Part shown: piece by piece, positions 9,388 to 20,295 of the stretch
Position numbering within the stretch: the first letter of the stretch is position 1
How the letters are laid out: each line of letters opens with the position of its first letter
Assembly (NCBI GenBank): GCA_023375785.1
Contig: SZWC01001596.1
Span: forward strand, 22,340-49,488
Direction: 5' to 3'
Length of the DNA: 27,149 bases
Source: Penium margaritaceum
Lineage: Eukaryota; Streptophyta; Zygnematophyceae; Desmidiales; Peniaceae
The notes under the pieces: generated by a model
What the model saw: only the letters and a program-made list of their open reading frames with translations
Told to the model about the DNA's origin: nothing
Databases searched by the model: none
Translations under genes and position numbers: made by a program

Positions 9388-12300
9388 CGGTTAACAGCCA
9401 CCATGAAGAGGGACCAGCCAAAATGTGCATAAGTCACTGGCCATGACCAAAGAATTTCACTTCATGTGGTCAACGTTGAGAACTCACAACAAGAGTCACA
9501 GATAGTCAGAGGGGGTAACAATGGTATGGAAACACTGGCTATCAACTAGAAAGCACAAAGGCCTTCAGTACGTAGTGACACAGCGTAGCAACCATGTACA
9601 GTGACAAACCAGAATAGGCATATGCCACTAATCATGACCAAGCGAATTTCACAGTGTGTGGTCAACGTTGAAAACTCATAACACGAGTCGCAAATGGTCA
9701 GAAAGGGAAACAATTGGCTGGGAACACTAGTTATCAACTAGCAAGTACAAAGACCTTCAACAAGTAGTGGCACGGTGTAGCTAGCGTGCATAGTGACCAA
9801 CCAAATGATGCATACGTCACTGACTATGAACAAATAAGTCCACTATGTGAGGTCACCATTGACAAATAATAGCACGAGTCACAAATGGTCAGACGGATAG
9901 AAAACAGTTTGGAAACCCTATGTATCAACTGGAAAGGACAACGAACTTCAATACGTAGTGGCACGGTGTGTCTATTGTACACACCGAACAACCAAACTAG
10001 TCATATGTCATTGACCATTACCACAAATGTTTAGTATGGGTGGTCAACGTTCACAACCCATAACACGAGTCACAAATGGTCAGAGGGGGGAAACAATGGT
10101 TTCGGAATAATAGTTATCAACTAGCAAGTACAATGACCTTCAATAAGTAGAAGCACGGTGTGGCTACCATGCACAATGACCGACCAAAGTAGGCATATGT
10201 ACTGCCTTTGACCAAAGAAATCTGTTGTGTATGGTCAACGCTGACAACTCATAATACGAGTCACAAATGGTCAGAGGGGGAAACAATGGTTTGGGAACAC
10301 CAGGTATCAACTAGCAAGCACAGGGACCTTCAATAATTAGTGGCAGGGTGTGGCTACCTTGTACAATGACCAACCAAAGTAGGCATGTGTCACTGACCAT
10401 GACCAAAGAATGTCACTATGTGTGGTCAACTTTGACAACTCATAACACGAGTCACAAATGGTCAGAGGGGAGAACAATGGTTTGTGAATGCTAGTTATTC
10501 ATTAGCAAGTATAAAGACCTTCAACATGTAGTGGCACAGTGTGGCTACCATGCACAGTGACCAGCCAAAGTATGCATAGGTCACGGACCATGACCAAAGA
10601 ATTTCACTTCATGTGGTCAACGTTAACAGCTCACAGTAAGAGTCACTGATAGTCAGAGGGGGCAACAATGGTTGGGGAACACTGGCTATCAAATAGAAAG
10701 CACAAAGACCTTCAGTACATAGTGACACGGCATGGCAACCATGTACAGTGACGAAACAAAGTAGGCATATGCCACTTACCATGACCAAGAGAATTTCACA
10801 GTGTGTGGTCAACGTTGAAAACTCATAACACGAGTCAGAGATGCTCAGAGGGGGAAACAATGGGTTGGGGAACACTAGTTATCAACTAGAAAGTACAAAG
10901 ACCTTCAACAAGAAGTGGCACAGTGTGCCTAGTGTGCACAGTGATCAACCAAAGGATGCATACATCACTGACTTTGACCAAAGAATTCCACTACGTGTGG
11001 TTAACATTCACAACTCATAACATGAGTCACAAATGGTCAGAGGGAGATACGATTGTTTGGGAACCATATGTATTGACTAGAAAGGACAAATAACTTCAAT
11101 ACGTAGTGGCATGGTGTGGCTACTATGCACACCGAACAACCAAAATAGGCATATGTCACTGACCATGACCAAAGAATTTCAGCATGGGTGGTCAACGCTC
11201 ACAACCCATAACACGAGTCACAAATGGTCAGAGGGGGAAACAATGGTTTCGGAATAGTAGTTTTCAAATAGCAAGTACAGCAACCTTCAATAAGTAGTAG
11301 CACGGTGTGGCTACCATGCACAATGACCGACCAAGGTAGGCATATGTAATGCCTTTGACCAAAGAAATCCGTTGTGTGTGGTCAACGTTGAAAACTTATG
11401 ATACGAGTCACAAATGGTCAGAGGGGTAAACAATGGGTTGGGAACACCAGGTATCAGCTAGCAAGTACAATGACCTTTAATACGGAGTGCCACAGTGTGG
11501 CTACCATGTACAATGACCAACCAAAGTAGGCGAGTGCCACTGACCATGACCAAAGAATGTCAATATGTGTTGTCAACCTTGACAACTCATAACACGAGTC
11601 AAAAATGGTGAGAGGGGGGAAAAGTGTTTGTCAATACTAGTTATCATTTAGCAAGTACAAAGGCCTTCAATATGTAGAGGCACAGTGTGGCTACCATGCA
11701 CAGTGACCAACCAAAGTATGCATATGTCACTGACCATGACCAAAGACGTTCACTTCATGTGGTCAACGCTGACAACTCACAACAAGAGTCACAGATAGTC
11801 AGATGGGGTAACAATGGAATGGGAAAACTGGCTATCAAGAAGAAAGCACAAAGACCTTCAGAATGTAGTGACATGGCGTGGCAACCATGTACATTGACAA
11901 ACTAAAGTAGGCATATGCCACTAACCATGACCAAAAGAATTTCACAGTGTGTGGTCAACGTTGAAAACTCATAACACGAGTCACAAATGGCCAGAGGGAG
12001 AAACAATGTGTTGGGACCACTACTTATCAACTAGCAAGTAAAAATACTTTCAAGAAGTAGTGGCACGGTGTGGCTAGCGTGCAGAGTGACCAACCAAAAG
12101 ATGAATTTGGCACTAACTATGACCAAAGAAGTCCACTATGTGTGGTCAACATTGACAACTCATAACACGAGACACAGATGGTCAGAGGGAGAGACTATGG
12201 TTTGGGAACCCTAGGTATCGACTACAAAGGACAAATAACTTCAACACGTAGTGGCACGGTGTGGCTACTATGCACACCGAACAACCAAACTAGGCATAGG

Positions 12301-12910
12301 TCATTGACCATGACCAAAGAATTTCAGTATGGGTGGTCAACGTTCACAACCCATAACACGAGTCACAAATGGCCAGAGGGGAAAACAATGGTTTTGTAAT
12401 GTTAGTTTTCAACTAGCAAGTACAACGACCTTCAATAAGTAGTAGCACAGTGTGGCTACCATGCCTAATGACCGACCAAAGTAGGCATATGTGCTACCTT
12501 TCACCAAATAAATCCGCCGTGTGTGGTCAACGTTGACAACTCATAATACGAGTCACAAATGGTCAGAGGGGGGGGGGAATAATGTTTTGGGAACACCAGG
12601 TATCAACTAGCAAGTACAAGGACCTTCAATAAGCAGCGGCACGGTGTGGCTACCATGTACAACGACCATCCAAAGTAGGCATGTGTCACTGACCATGATC
12701 AAATAATGTCACTATGTGTGGTCAACTTTGACAACTCATAACGCAAGTCACAAATGGTCAGAGGGGGAAACAATGGTTTGTGAATACTAGTTATTGATTA
12801 GCAAGTACAAAGACCTTCAAAATTTAGTGGCATATTGTGTCTACCATGCACAGTGACAAACCAAAGTATGCATATGTCACTGACCATGACCAAAGAATTT
12901 CAGTTCATGT

Positions 12911-12972
12911 GGTCAACGTTGAAAACCCATAACACGAGTCACTGACCATGACCAAAGAATTTCACTTCATGT
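12911..12972. repeat. 62-bp internal duplication within a satellite monomer
   Basis: Between the landmark at 12911 and a second one at 12973, the end of a type-6 monomer and start of a type-1 monomer are repeated (CACTGACCATGACCAAAG followed again by the TTCATGTGGT context). This adds 62 bp to one higher-order unit. The same lesion is found at 25429-25490. Confidence 0.85.
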
Positions 12973-15900
12973 GGTTAACGTTGACAGCGCACAACAAGAG
13001 TCACAGATATTCATAGGGGGTAACAATGGTTTGGGAACAATGGCTATCAACTAGAAAGCACAAAGACTTTCAGTACGTAGTGACATAGCGTGGTAACCAT
13101 GTATAGTGATAAACCAAAGTAGGCATATGCCACTAACCATGACCAAAAGAATTTCACAGTGTGTGGTCAACGTTGAAAACTCATAACACAAGTCACAAAT
13201 GGTCAAAGGGGGAAACAATGGGTTGGGAACACTGTTTATTAACTAGCAAGTATAAACACCTTCAACAAGTAGTGGCACGGTGTGGCTAGCGTGCACAACA
13301 ACCAACCAAGGGATACATACTGACTAGGACCAAAGAAGTCCACTTTGTGTGGTCAATATTGACAACACATAACACGAGTCACAAATGGCCAGAGGGAGAG
13401 AAAATGGTTTGGAAACCCTGTGTAAGAACTAGAAAGGACAAAGAACTTCAATACGTAGTGGCACGGTATGGCTACTATGCACACCGAACAACCAAACTAG
13501 GCATATGTCACTGACAATGACCAAAGAATTTGAGTACGGGTGGTCAACGTTCACAACCCATAACACGAGTCACAAATGTTCTGAGGGGGAAACAATGATT
13601 TCGGAATATTAGATGTCAACTAGCAAGTACAACGGCCTTGAATAAGTAGTAGCACGACGTGGCTACCATGCACAATGACCGACCAAATTAGGCATATGTA
13701 CTGCCTTTGACCAAAGAAATCCGTTGTGTGTGGTCAACGTTGACAAGTCATCATACGAGTCAGAAATGATCAGAGGGGGAGAAAATGGTTTGGAAACACC
13801 GGGTATCAGCTAGCAAGCACAAGGACCTTCAAGAAGTCAAGGCAGAGTGCGGCTATCGTGTACAATGACCAACAAAAGTAGTCATGTGTCACTGACCATG
13901 ACCAAAGAATGTCACTGTGTGTGGTCAACATTGACAACTCATAACACGAGTCACAAATGGTCAGAGGGGGAAACAATGGTTTTTGAATACTAGTTATTGA
14001 TTAGCAAGTACAAAGACCTTCGACATGTAGTGGCACAGTGTAGCTACAATGCACGGTGACCAACCAAAGTATGCATATGTCACTGACCATGACCAAAGAA
14101 TTTCACTTCATGTGGTCCACGTTGACAGCGCACAACAAGAGTCACAGATAGTCGGAGGGGGTAACAATGGTTTGGGAACAATGGCTATCAACTAGAAAGC
14201 ACAAAGACCTTCAGTACATAGTGACACGGCGTGGTAACCATGTAAAGTGATAAACCAAAGTAGGAATATGCTACTAACCATGGCCAAAAGAATTTCACAT
14301 TGTGTGGTCAACATTGAAAACTCATAACACGAGTCACAAATGGTCAGAGGGGGAAACAATGGGTTGGGAACACTAGTTATTAACTAGAAAGTATAAACAC
14401 TTACAACAAGTAGTGGCAAGATGTGGCTAGCGTGCACAGCGACCAACCAACGGATGCATACGTCACTGACTATGACCAAAGAAGTCCACTATGTGTGGTC
14501 AATATTGACAACTCATAACACGGGTCACAAATGGTCAGAAGGAGAGAAAATGGATTGTAAACCCTATGTATCAACTAGAAAGGACAAACAACTTCAATAC
14601 GTAGTGGCACGGTATGGCTATTATGCACACCGAACAACCAAACTAGGCATATGTCACTGACCATCACCAACGAATTTCAGTATGTGTCGTCAACGTTCAC
14701 AACCCATAACACGACTCACAAATGGTCAGAGGGGGAAACAATGCTTTCGGAATATAATTTTCCAACTAGAAAATACAACGACCTTAAAAAAGTAGAAGCA
14801 CGGTGTGGCTACCATGCACATTGACCGACCAAAGTAGGCATATGTACTGCCTTTGACAAAAATAAATCCGCTGTGTGTGGTCAACGTTGACAACTCATAA
14901 TATGAGTCACAAATGGTCAAAGGGGGAAACAATGGTTTGGGAACACCATGTATCAACAAGCAAGCACAGAAACCTTCAATAAGTAGTGGCACGGTGTGGC
15001 TACCATGTACAATGACCAACCAAAGTAGGCATGTGTCATTGACCATGACCAACGAATGTCACTATGTGTGATCAACTTTGACAACACATAACACGAGTCA
15101 CAAATGGTCAGAGGGGGGAAACAATGGTTTGTGAATACTAGTGGTCGCTTGGCATGTACAACGACCTTCAATATGTAGTGGTACAGTGTGGCTACCATGC
15201 GCAGTGACCAACCAAAGTATGCATATGTCACTGACCATGGCAAAAAAATTACTTTATGTGATCAATGTTGACAACTCACAACAAGAGTCGCCGATATTCA
15301 GAGGGGGTAACAATGGTTTGGGAACACTGGCTATCAACTAGAAAGCACAAAGACCTTCAGTACGTACTGACACGGCGTGGCAACCATGTATAGTGACAAA
15401 CCAAAGTAGGCATATGCCACTCACCACGACGAAAAGAATTTCACAGTGTGTGCTCAAGGTTGAAAACGCATAACACGAGTCACAAATGGTCAGAGGGAGA
15501 AGCAATGGGTTGGGAACACTAGTTATCAACTAGCAAGTACAAAGAACTTCAACAAGTAGTGGCACGGTGTGGCTAGCGTGCACAGTGACCAACCGAAGGA
15601 TGCATACGTCATTGATTGTGACCAAAGAACCCCACTATGCGTGGTCAACATTGACATCTCATAACACGAGTCACAAATGGTCAGAGGGAGAGACAATGTT
15701 TTGGGAACCATACGTGTTGACTAGAAAGGACAAAGAAATTCAATACGTAGTGGCACTGTGTGGCTACTATGCACACCAAATAACCAAACTAGGCATATGT
15801 CACAGACCATGACCAAAGAATTTCAGTATGGGTGGTCAACGTTCACAACCCATAACACGAGTCAAAAAATGGTCAGAGGGGGAAACAATGGTTTCGGAAT

Positions 15901-17241
15901 ATTAGTTTTTTACTTGCAAGTACAAAGGCCTTGAATGAGTAGTAGCACGGTGTGACTACCATGCAAAACAACCGACCAAAGTAGGCATGTGTACTGCCTT
16001 TGACCAAAGAAATCCGCTATGTGTGGTCAACGTCGACAACTCATAGTACGAGTCACAAATGGTCATAGGGGTAAACAATGGTTTGGGAACACCAGGTATC
16101 AACTAGCAAGCACAAGGACCTTCAATAAGTAGTGGCACGGTGTGGCTACCATGTACAATGACCAACCAAAAAAGGCATGTGTCACTGACCACGACCAAAG
16201 AATGTCAGTATATGTGGTCAACTTTGACATCTCATAACACGAGTCACAAATGGTCAGAGGGGGAAACAATGGTTTGTGAATACTAGTTATTGAGTAGCAA
16301 GTACAAAGACCTTCAACAAATAGTGGCACAGTGTGGCTACCATGCACAGTGACCAACCAAAGTATGCATATGTCACTGACCATGACTAGAGAATTTCACT
16401 TCATGTGGTCAACGTTGACAGCGCACAACAAGAGTCACAGATAGTCAGAGGGGGTAACAATGGTTTGGGAACAATGGCTATCAACTAGAAAGTACAAAGA
16501 CCTTCACTACGTTGTGACACGGCGTGGTAACCATGTATAGTGATAAACCAAAGTAGGCATATGCCACTACCCATGACCAAAAGAATTTCACAGTGTGTGG
16601 TCAACGTTGAAAAATCATAACACGAGTCACAAATGGTCAGAGGGGGAAACAATGGGTTGGGAACACTATTTATGAACTAGCAAGTATAACTACCTTCAAC
16701 AAGTAGTGGCACGGTGTGCATAGTGTGCACAGCGACCAACCAAAGGATCCATACGTCACTGACTATGACCAAAGAAGTCCACTATGTGTGGTCAATATTG
16801 GCAACTCATAACACGAGTCACAAATGGTCAGAGGGAGAGAAAATGGTTTGAAAACCCTATGAATCAACTAGAAAGGACAAAGAACTTCAATACGTAGTGG
16901 CACGGTATGGCTACTATGCACACCGAACAACCAAACGAGGCATATGTTACTGAACATCACCAAAGAATATCAGTATGGGTGGTCAACGTTCACAATCCAT
17001 AACACGAGCCACAAATGGTTAGAGGGGGAAACAATGCTTTCGGAATATAATTTTCCAACTAGCAAGTACAACGACCTTCAATAAGTAGTAGCACGGTGTG
17101 GCTACCATGCACGCTGACCGACCAAAGTAGGCATATGTACTGCCTCTGACAAAATAAATCCGCTGTGTGTGGTCAACGTTGACAACTCATAATACGAGTT
17201 ACAAATGGTCAGAGGGGGAAACAATGGTTTGGGACCACCAC

Positions 17242-17246
17242 GTATC
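17242..17246. repeat. target-site duplication, left copy (GTATC)
   Basis: GTATC precedes the 5' LTR and recurs at 23297-23301 after the 3' LTR. Uninterrupted type-5 monomers contain GGTATCAACTAGC at this place with one GTATC, so the duplication was created by insertion. Five bp is the usual size for copia-type integrases. Confidence 0.93.
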
Positions 17247-17442
17247 TGTTGACATGGTGTGCCCCTTGCCATGAGTGCCGTTGAGTGTACTCCCTGGTTT
17301 GACCACTGAGGAGTGGTCGAACACTTTATCTGACTTTAGATTTGGATTCCTTGGATTTTTCCATGCAGGATCGAGCTTTGAATCGCTCAATTTGAGTGAC
17401 TATTCAGAAAGTTAGCCTAGCCCGAAAAACGGGTATTGGGTG

Positions 17443-17484
17443 GGTGGAATCTGGTACCCGCCATGGGTGGCGGGATATTCCACC
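17443..17484. other. two-tier hairpin in LTR
   Basis: Outer arms GGTGGAAT (17443-17450) and ATTCCACC (17477-17484) enclose inner arms CCCGCCA and TGGCGGG separated by TGGG. The identical bases are present in the 3' LTR. Folding as RNA is likely, but a role (packaging, dimerisation, polyadenylation) is only inference. A smaller CCCG/CGGG dyad lies just upstream at about 17421-17433. Confidence 0.7.
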
Positions 17485-17599
17485 ACCAGGGATCCGAGTT
17501 CATTTCTAATGGCCTCCAAATGCACCCGGGGCATGAATGCGGTAACCATAAGTTCCTCCTTGACCAGGATGAACTTCTCCTTGACTTCTGGGCGAGGAA

Positions 17600-17631
17600 A
17601 GGCGCTTCGACGGGTCATCGTCGAAGCGCCT
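17600..17631. other. 13-bp-stem hairpin in LTR
   Basis: AGGCGCTTCGACG (17600-17612) and CGTCGAAGCGCCT (17619-17631) are perfect reverse complements around a 6-base loop GGTCAT. The 3' LTR keeps the same structure without change at 22925-22956, although the LTRs differ elsewhere by about 4%. This may be an RNA structural element of the transcript. It is not a bacterial terminator, given the eukaryotic element. Confidence 0.8.
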
Positions 17632-17756
17632 CCCGTTGCCTAGCGTGCAAGGCAAGGTGGGCGGCTCCACCAAGGGTTACTTCGACGGCCGTAGCAGGGG
17701 CTCTACTGCTCTGTTTTGGGCGTGCTTGGATGTGTTGAGAAGCTTATATCACAGGC

Positions 17757-17763
17757 TATAAGG
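17757..17763 (+). promoter_or_regulatory. candidate LTR TATA box
   Basis: TATAAGG about 511 bp into the 725-bp LTR, a plausible position for the end of U3. The equivalent bases are kept in the 3' LTR. The assignment rests on motif and position only. Confidence 0.4.
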
Positions 17764-17973
17764 ATCTGATGTAATTTCACTATGCTCAGGAACAAAATCG
17801 TGTTTCGATACAGTTCTACTGAATGCGACGTGTTCTGCCCTCTCATATCCGTGATCCTTGTGCTCCACACTCTTCACCATTGGTGTCCCTTGGCTGCCCC
17901 AAACCTTGGTAGCGTGATCCAGCAAGAGCTAGGCATCCTTGAGGGTGCCTCCATACCCACTAGAGCCAACAAA

Positions 17974-17988
17974 GGGTTATGGGCCCAC
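17974..17988 (+). promoter_or_regulatory. primer-binding site, complementary to the initiator-Met tRNA anticodon arm (half-tRNA type)
   Basis: Two bases after the LTR, GGGTTATGGGCCCAC is the 15-base reverse complement of GTGGGCCCATAACCC, the anticodon stem-loop region of plant initiator methionine tRNA (recalled, not looked up). The usual copia site, TGGTATCAGAGC against the tRNA 3' end, is absent here. Drosophila copia and yeast Ty5 are known to prime from this internal region of initiator tRNA using a 5' half-molecule. Most plant copia elements use the tRNA 3' end, so this element belongs to the less common class. The final CAC fits a plant-type tRNA better than an animal-type one (CAG). 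Confidence 0.85.
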
Positions 17989-18038
17989 GTGCCTAGAAGG
18001 ACCCTAGCTCTACAACGTTCACGCTACCGCCGCGCGCC

Positions 18039-19635
18039 ATGGCACCGACCGAGCAAGAGAGCATCGGCGTCTCCAAGTTCGACGGGCTTGGCTTCCACCT
18101 TTGGAGGTGGGAGTTTGAGGTCTTCCTTGATGACAAGGGCCTGCTTGAGCTGGTCAAGGGTGAAGAAACGGCCCCTCCAGATACCGCGACGCCGGAGGAA
18201 GTGGAAGCGTACAAGAAGCGCAACAAGAAGGCGTTTGCTTTGTTGGTGTATGCGCTTGCTCCGACGCAGCGCTCCCTCATCCAAGGATGCACGGAGGCCG
18301 TGGAGGCCTGGAAGAAACTTTGCACCATCTACCAGTCCACCAACCTTGCTAACCAGCTCTTCGTCTTCAAGAGGCTCGTCACCCTTGGAGCCAACGAAGG
18401 CGACGACATCATGGAGATTCTGAAGCAGATTGAGTCCCTCACTGCCGAGTGCGTAGCCACCGGATGGAAGGTTGACCCTCAGCTGCAAGCCATGATCCTC
18501 CTTCTGGCCTTACCGGACAGTTGGAGTCCCATGATCACCGTCGTAGGCGGCTGGTCCGCCGATGAGCTGAAGTACCCGAAGGTGGCTGAGTACGTCTGCA
18601 ACAAATGGATGCGGCGTGGTGGGAGAGAGAGTGGGGCGACATCAACTTCCGCCTATGCCATCCGCCCTCAAGGTGGAGGGGGAGGCAAGAAGGGGAAGGG
18701 TGCCAACCAGGGCACCAAGAGAGGTGACAACAAGGGGGAGTGCTACAATTGTGGCAAACAAGGCCACTACGCACGTGATTGCCCCAACAAGAAGTTGGAC
18801 CAGCCCATGAAGGGCGGGAAGAGGGACACCCAGGCCATGATGGCCAGGGAGTCTACCGACTTGACAGATCCGGAAGTCACGGTGATCGACTCCGGATCAG
18901 GCCGCCACACACAATGCAACCGGGCGGCATTTGTCACCTACGGCGCCACCGAGCGGCGCATGACAGTGGCCAACGGCAAAACAGAGTTGGTCGCGGGTGA
19001 AGGAAATGTTTGCATCGAGTCGGTGGTGAACGGGAAAATCATTCCGTGCACCATCTACAACGTGCTCCACATGCCCAACTTTGGGGCAAACCTGCTGACA
19101 GTGAGCCGCCTTACCGACAAGGGGCTCGAGGTGCTCTTCAACAAGAAAGAGGCCATCATCCAGAAGGAGGGGGACGGCGAGGTAATTGCACGTGGCAAGA
19201 GGGAGGAGGACTTGTACCTTCTCCGTACCAAGGTTCTTGCCGATGCGGTGAGGAGCGATGCCGCCAACCTCGCGACGAAGGATGAAGGGGACCTGGACAT
19301 ATGGCATCATCGCCTATGCCACATCGCTCCCTCAACTGTGAGGGACATGGCAAAGAAGGAAGTGGTGCGGGGTCTTGAGGTCAAGAGCCTCGACGCAGCC
19401 AAGGATGCCGTGTGCGAGCCGTGCGTGGTCGGCAAGGCAACACGGCAACCGTTCAATGGCAAAGGGACGCGAGCGTCGGTGAAGTTGGAGGTGGTGCACA
19501 CTGACGTGTGCGGACCATTCGAGAGCTCCATCGGGGGCGCTCGCTACTTCGTCTCCTTCATCGATGACCACAGCCGCAAGCTCTACCTCTACATCATCAA
19601 GAGGAAGAGCGATGTCTTGTCTTGTATGCAGGAAT
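18039..19635 (+). CDS. gag-pol: gag, protease and N-terminal integrase part of the copia polyprotein
   Basis: The open frame has no stop up to the N. Residues ~1-230 are the gag capsid-like part (UBN2/copia gag type, with KFDGLGFHLWRWEFEVFL near the N-terminus). A CCHC zinc knuckle follows at C235, C238, H243 and C248, in a basic, glycine-rich context. The protease motif DSGSG starts at D284, where the family usually has DSGA[ST]. The integrase zinc-binding region begins at W422 with HX4H (WHHRLCH) and continues with C459 and C462 (CEPC). The first catalytic Asp lies in HTDVCGPF (19503-19505). This half of the element carries no nonsense codon. The last ~80 bases before the N differ from the corresponding bases after it. 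Confidence 0.92.
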
Positions 19636-19972
19636 NTATGGCATCATCGCCTATGCCACATCGCTCCCTCAACTGTGAGGGACATGGCAAAGAAGGAAGT
19701 GGTGCGGGGTCTTGAGGTCAAGAGCCTCGACGCAGCCAAGGATGCCGTGTGCGAGCCGTGCGTGGTCGGCAAGGCAACACGGCAACCGTTCAATGGCAAA
19801 GGGACGCGAGCGTCGGTGAAGTTGGAGGTGGTGCACACTGACGTGTGCGGACCATTCGAGAGCTCCATCGGGGGCGCTCGCTACTTCGTCACCTTCATCG
19901 ATGACCACAGCCGTAAGCTCTACATCTACATCATCAAGAGGAAGAGCGATGTCTTGTCGTGCATGCAGGAAT
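19300..19972. repeat. 336-bp duplication across an N: unmerged contig overlap
   Basis: Bases 19300-19635 are repeated at 19637-19972, separated by one N at 19636. I count five differences, all in the last ~85 bases of the copies (for example GTCTCC against GTCACC, and GTCTTGTCTTGT against GTCTTGTCGTGC). The extra 337 bases shift the frame by one. Removing them from consideration makes gag and pol one frame with an integral number of codons. This is best read as two contig ends that overlap but were not joined, possibly from different haplotypes or element copies. Confidence 0.92.
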
Positions 19973-20295
19973 TCGTGGCGACTGTGGAGCGGCAAAACGA
20001 GTTGAAGGTGAAGGCGTTCCGGAGCGACAACGGTGGCGAGTACGAGGGCTGCTCGGCATGGATGAAGAGCAAGGGGATCGCATGGCTGAAAACTACGCCA
20101 CACTCTCCGCAGCAGAATGGCGTCGCCGAGAGGGGAAACCGCACCATCCTCAACATGGTCCGGTCAATGTCGAGTGATGCCGGCCTCGCGCAGCGGTACT
20201 GGGGCGAGGCGGCACGGACAACGGCGTACATCATGAACCTGATGCCGACGAAGCCGCTAAAAGACGCAGAGTCCAAGGTGTGGAAGACGCCATAA
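19637..20295 (+). pseudogene. pol: integrase core part of the copia polyprotein
   Basis: It repeats the zinc-binding region and continues through the catalytic core. The acidic triad is visible: Asp in HTDVCGPF (19840-19842), Asp in FRSDNGGEY (20026-20028) and Glu in NGVAERGNRT (20128-20130). The last two are separated by 33 residues, two fewer than the D-X35-E usual in integrases. The frame ends at TAA 20293-20295, within the conserved segment that leads into the GKxPxVxHLRxFGC-like region. The same frame continues after it, so this is a point nonsense mutation, not the natural end. Confidence 0.9.

Larger units (their letters stand above)
9388..17246. repeat. 191-bp satellite in a 6-monomer (~1147-bp) higher-order repeat, left block
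   Basis: Using the shared GGTCAAC landmark, monomers start at 9468, 9660, 9851, 10042, 10233 and 10424, about 191 bp apart, and the pattern recurs at 10615. The six monomers are distinguishable around the landmark: type 1 has CTCACAACAAGAG; type 2 GTTGAAAACTC; type 3 CATTGAC; type 4 GTTCACAACCC; type 5 CATAATACGAG; type 6 CTTTGAC. Type-1 monomers recur at 9468, 10615, 11761, 12973, 14114, 15260 and 16407, with spacings of 1141-1150 bp apart from one interval with an added 62 bp. The array starts at about 9388 (edge approximate) and is interrupted inside a type-5 monomer by the retrotransposon. Open frames up to ~100 codons inside it follow the repeat and are not credible genes. Confidence 0.95.
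17247..17971 (+). repeat. 5' LTR (725 bp)
   Basis: Begins TGTTGACATG and ends GAGCCAACA, giving the 5-bp inverted termini TGTTG and CAACA. It is exactly the length of the 3' LTR and has no indel relative to it. A hand alignment gives about 27 substitutions (roughly 96% identity), of which only one lies in the last ~155 bp. It contains two strong hairpins (see the separate entries) and a TATAAGG at 17757-17763 that could be the promoter TATA box. Confidence 0.95.

Noticed and set aside
9133..9432. 99-codon plus-strand open frame ending in the satellite
   Set aside because: It crosses the boundary into tandem satellite, and I see no domain in it.
14421..14660. Recurrent 60-110-codon frames in the 191-bp satellite
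   Set aside because: They recur with the monomer phase on both strands, differ in length by random stops, and have no conserved start or domain.
17599..17632. Rho-independent terminator
   Set aside because: The hairpin lacks a T-run and lies in a eukaryotic LTR.
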